From assembly GCA_964407525.1 (NCBI GenBank), contig CAYOWC010000227.1, positions 1 to 8,226 of the forward strand: a stretch of DNA of 8,226 nucleotides, written 5' to 3'. The notes below the pieces were generated by a model that ran no database searches, was not told the DNA's origin, and saw nothing but the letters and a program-made list of their open reading frames with translations. A program made the translations under genes and the position numbers. The DNA is from DUZB01 sp964407525 (lineage in GTDB: Bacteria > Desulfobacterota > DSM-4660 > Desulfatiglandales > Desulfatiglandaceae). This document shows, piece after piece, positions 5,488 through 8,226 of the stretch. Every line of letters begins with the position of its first letter. Positions within the stretch are counted from its first letter, which is position 1.

Positions 5488-7746
5488 TTACTTCTTATCC
5501 AAGATCTTTCTCAATCTTTGCGATAGTTCTTTCATCTTGAAAGGCTTCTGAATAAAACCCCGGCAACCCCGGTCCAAAATCTCGGTCGCCCGACCATCGA
5601 TACTATACCCGCTGGACAGAAGGACCTTCACTTCGGGGTTTATTTCTTTAATCTTTTCATAGGTTTCACCACCACTCATATCAGGCATGATCATGTCCAG
5701 AATCACCATATCAATCCGCCCTTTGTTCTTCTCATATATCTCGATAGCCTCTTTTCCACTTCGGGCTATCAAGGTTTTGTAACCTAACAGCTCTAACAGG
5801 TCTTCGGCAATTTCAGTTATCATATCTTCATCATCCACGAAAAGGACAGTCTCGAATCCTTTTAACGTGTCGCCAACCGGTTTCTTTACTTCAATAATCT
5901 CCTTTTCAGAAGCAGGCAGATAGACATTGAAAGTGCTGCCATGGTCCTTTTCACTGTAAACATTGATAAATCCATCGTGATTCTTAATGATTCCATATGC
6001 CGAGGCCAATCCCAGACCGGTGCCTCTACCCATCTCTTTGGTGGTAAAGAAGGGATCAAATATCTTCTCCTGGGTTGCTTTATCCATTCCAACTCCTGTG
6101 TCAGTAACGGATATTTGTATATATCTCCCTGGTTCAATCCAATAAGGCTTTGTATAATTCTCATCAAGCCTTACATTCTCAGCCCTAATATAGAGAGTAC
6201 CACCGTTAGGCATCGCTTGCCAGGCATTGACGTAAAGGTTCAATAGGACTTGCTGAATCTGCCCACGGTCGACCTCCGCAGACCAGAGAGCAACCTCGAG
6301 TTCTTCACGTATGCTGATCTCTTTTTTGGTCCGGCCAAACATCCGGTTTTCTTTCTTGATGAGTTCATTCAAATCAGTCGGTTTAACTTCATATTTTCCG
6401 CCTCTGGCAAAACCTAAGAGCTGCCTGGTGAGGCCGGAGGCACTTTCCACACAATTCTCTATTCCCGTCAGGTGCGGATAATCAGGATGGGAAGAATCTT
6501 TATTCATTAGAGCTATAGACGTGCGGCTCTGAATGGCCATGAGCAAATTGTTGAAATCATGGGCGATGCCGCCGGCCAGAGTGCCAATAGCCTCCATTTT
6601 CTGTGCGCGCCGGAGCTGCATTTCCAAATTTTTTCGCTCTTTTTCCGTCTTTTTTTGTAAGGTAATATCTCGAGTTATTCCTTCCACACCATTAATGTTG
6701 CCGTTCTGGTCCTTGAAGAAATGTGCATTTGTGGAAACCCACCAAATAGATCCATCTTTACGTTTCAGTTGCGCCTCAAAATTTTCAACATTGCCATCTT
6801 CTTGAAGTTTCGCCAAAAAAACAGCACGTTCTTCAGGGATGGCATAAAGGTCTTCAGCCATCTTCATTCCTATGGCTTCCTCTACTGTAAAACCGGATAG
6901 ATGGTAGATCGACGGAGATGCAAAAGTGACCTTTCCTTCCATATCCGTACGGTAAATAAGGTCAGTCGTGTTGTTCACAAGATCCCTGTATTTCTCCTCA
7001 CTTTCCCTAAGCGCCTCCTCAGTATGCTTGCGCACCATGATCTCTTTCCGTAACGTCCTCGTCTTTTCTGTGAGTTCCAGATTATCGAGTCCTGTTTTCG
7101 CGATCGTAACAGCCAGTCTTTTTAGAAATGAAAGTGTATTTTCGAACTGTTCTTCGCTTACAATCGGAACCTTGCCCAAGGCTTCCGAATAGGCATCTAA
7201 ATCATACCCATAGGCTTCAGCCTGTTTTTCAAATCGTTCCATGTCAGGCTTTTCAAAAAAGACCTGGCCGGTAAATAGACTCGCCAAATGCTTTCCCTTG
7301 ATGACGATCGGAGTAGCTCCATCTACCAGACCATTGCCACATTTTTTTATGCTTAATTTTTTCAACCCTTTCAATTGCTCTGTTAAATATAGATTACTCT
7401 TTTTGCAATATTTCAGAGATTCAGGAAATGCCCTATGAAATTTTGCACAAATTTCCCTCCGACCTGTGTGAATAAATATCTCCTGTGAGGGATACGCAAC
7501 TAATGCCGCAGGAAACCCCGTGGCCCGCGAAAAGTCTTTAAGAGTTTTATGTAAACTTTCCATGTCTATCAGGTCTTTGATAGAATACTTGTCATCAACT
7601 AAATGGGGATTTTCCAATGCCGTATGGGAGAGGTTTCGTTCTTCTGCCTTCAGGGGCAATGTCTCATCCATTTGCCTCAACTCGACGGCTTGTTTCTCTG
7701 ACTTCTTGACCTTTTGCTGCAAGTCATAGGTTGGGATCTCGGCCAT
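5488..7746 (-). CDS. Soluble hybrid histidine kinase: PocR-PAS-HisKA-HATPase-REC
   Basis: I start this 752-residue protein at ATG 7746, which has GGAGG eight bases upstream; a GTG at 7767 in frame lacks such a site. Numbering from that ATG, residues about 57-222 form a PocR-type ligand-binding domain with cysteines at 100, 114 and 136 and DGATPIVIKGKHLASLFTGQ. A short helical linker leads to a PAS domain (about 245-362), then HisKA with phospho-acceptor H396 in GGIAHDFNNLL. The ATPase follows, with N507 (NLYVNAWQAMP), D549 (TDTGVGM) and GTGLGLA at 575-581. The C-terminal receiver has the acidic pair 638-639, phospho-acceptor D684 in VILDMIMPDMSGG, S711 and K734. No transmembrane segment or signal peptide is seen, so it should sense a cytoplasmic ligand; the ligand is unknown. 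All catalytic motifs are present. It carries no output domain, so a partner protein must receive the phosphate. Confidence 0.93.
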   Translation of the reverse strand: MAEIPTYDLQQKVKKSEKQAVELRQMDETLPLKAEERNLSHTALENPHLVDDKYSIKDLIDMESLHKTLKDFSRATGFPAALVAYPSQEIFIHTGRREICAKFHRAFPESLKYCKKSNLYLTEQLKGLKKLSIKKCGNGLVDGATPIVIKGKHLASLFTGQVFFEKPDMERFEKQAEAYGYDLDAYSEALGKVPIVSEEQFENTLSFLKRLAVTIAKTGLDNLELTEKTRTLRKEIMVRKHTEEALRESEEKYRDLVNNTTDLIYRTDMEGKVTFASPSIYHLSGFTVEEAIGMKMAEDLYAIPEERAVFLAKLQEDGNVENFEAQLKRKDGSIWWVSTNAHFFKDQNGNINGVEGITRDITLQKKTEKERKNLEMQLRRAQKMEAIGTLAGGIAHDFNNLLMAIQSRTSIALMNKDSSHPDYPHLTGIENCVESASGLTRQLLGFARGGKYEVKPTDLNELIKKENRMFGRTKKEISIREELEVALWSAEVDRGQIQQVLLNLYVNAWQAMPNGGTLYIRAENVRLDENYTKPYWIEPGRYIQISVTDTGVGMDKATQEKIFDPFFTTKEMGRGTGLGLASAYGIIKNHDGFINVYSEKDHGSTFNVYLPASEKEIIEVKKPVGDTLKGFETVLFVDDEDMITEIAEDLLELLGYKTLIARSGKEAIEIYEKNKGRIDMVILDMIMPDMSGGETYEKIKEINPEVKVLLSSGYSIDGRATEILDRGCRGFIQKPFKMKELSQRLRKILDKK

Positions 7747-8079
7747 TAGAAAACCCTCCAGTTGCACTTAAAATGAAAAAACCTCTACTCCGTTTCATCT
7801 CAAAAACAGTGTACGAGCGCCGCCTCTGACCGGGAAAAATGGTCAGTTTGATCGAGAAAGAAACTTCGAGAACAAGGTTTCCCCGCTTACGCTTTGCTTC
7901 AGACGGGATCTGCGACAGTCGTCGGGTGTCAGTGTTTGGGGCATCCAGTTTCCCCGATAAAGCCGGGATCTTAGACAAGTTTCTAATTTCCAGTTTTGAA
8001 AAGATTCATATGAGCTTTTGCAATCACCATAAATCCCCCCAATCCTTGGTTGGATTGTGCTTTGAATAGGAATCGGGTC
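7747..8079. other. Leader region of the hybrid kinase, no gene called
   Basis: A minus frame (7724-7978, MSKIPALSGKLDAPNTDTRR onward) overlaps the kinase start; it looks arginine-rich and has no recognised family, so I do not call it. CTGACC (7826-7831) and GGTCAG (7841-7846) form a 6-bp inverted repeat 80-100 bases upstream of the kinase start, a possible operator or leader hairpin. I cannot point to a confident promoter. Confidence 0.4.
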
Positions 8080-8151
8080 CTATTTGTCATCCAAAATCAT
8101 TCTTAATTTTTGCGACAGTTCTTTCATCTTGAAGGGCTTCTAGATAAAACC
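8080..8151 (-). pseudogene. Relic of a receiver-domain 3' end (copy 2), with an in-frame stop
   Basis: The minus strand reads GFI-stop-KPFKMKELSQKLRMILDDK and then TAG. It aligns with the end of the hybrid kinase (GFIQKPFKMKELSQRLRKILDKK), with the Gln codon CAG changed to TAG. Upstream of GFI the similarity fades: the expected SSGYS receiver segment is not seen to the window edge. It is therefore a decayed end of a paralogous receiver or hybrid kinase gene lying upstream of the intact one. Confidence 0.75.
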
Positions 8152-8181
8152 GTTGGGGCTTGGTCCTAACATCAATACCCG

Positions 8182-8198
8182 TGAATGAATTCCATTCA
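8182..8198. repeat. Short inverted repeat TGAATG-aattc-CATTCA
   Basis: A perfect 6-bp inverted repeat around a 5-base centre lies just beyond the receiver relic, near the right edge. Its role is unknown; it may be chance. Confidence 0.3.
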
Positions 8199-8226
8199 TC
8201 TTTGTTTGTCAGGCATTTGCGCGTTA

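Noticed and set aside
7724..7978. An 84-codon minus frame overlapping the kinase start
   Set aside because: It overlaps the well-supported kinase start and its ribosome binding site, begins at a non-ATG codon without a ribosome binding site, and has no family features.

Overview
The window looks like an accessory or decaying stretch of a chromosome from the Desulfobacterota (former Deltaproteobacteria). That guess rests on gene style: a soluble PocR-PAS hybrid histidine kinase, an HD-GYP protein and an NtrC-type regulator with a Fis-like helix-turn-helix are typical of sulfate reducers and relatives. No rRNA or housekeeping gene is present, so the assignment is an inference.

Left part (1 to about 1925), all minus strand: two nested mobile-element remains. 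From the window edge comes the N-terminal part of an rve/DDE-type transposase (start at 364). Upstream of it is a zinc-ribbon plus helix-turn-helix accessory gene (526-1088), broken into two frames at a CCCTTTT slippery string. Beyond a perfect 10-bp inverted repeat (1117-1160) lies a truncated IS1634/IS4-superfamily transposase (1206-1886). The first element therefore appears to have landed in, or next to, the second.

Middle part: 1887-2563 is AT-rich and holds no convincing gene except a possible sigma-54-like promoter. It is followed by an unrecognised 92-residue plus-strand gene (2564-2842) with a near-ideal ribosome binding site, an internal 27-bp tandem duplication and a terminator-like hairpin. 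On the minus strand is a sigma-54-type response regulator whose receiver and most of the AAA+ domain are deleted in frame (2993-3406). Upstream of it are two facing blocks of degenerate 8-bp-period repeats (3454-3493 and 3579-3610).

Right part: two intact minus-strand signalling genes, an HD-GYP protein with a degenerate signature (3719-5089) and a PocR-PAS-HisKA-HATPase-REC hybrid kinase (5488-7746). Short copies of the 3' end of the kinase's receiver domain recur at 3637-3690 and 8080-8151, the second with an in-frame stop. This suggests that several paralogous receiver genes once stood here and were lost by duplication, deletion and decay. The surviving genes plausibly formed one signalling locus (sensor kinase, cyclic-di-GMP-type output, transcription regulator), but the transcription regulator is now reduced to its DNA-binding end.
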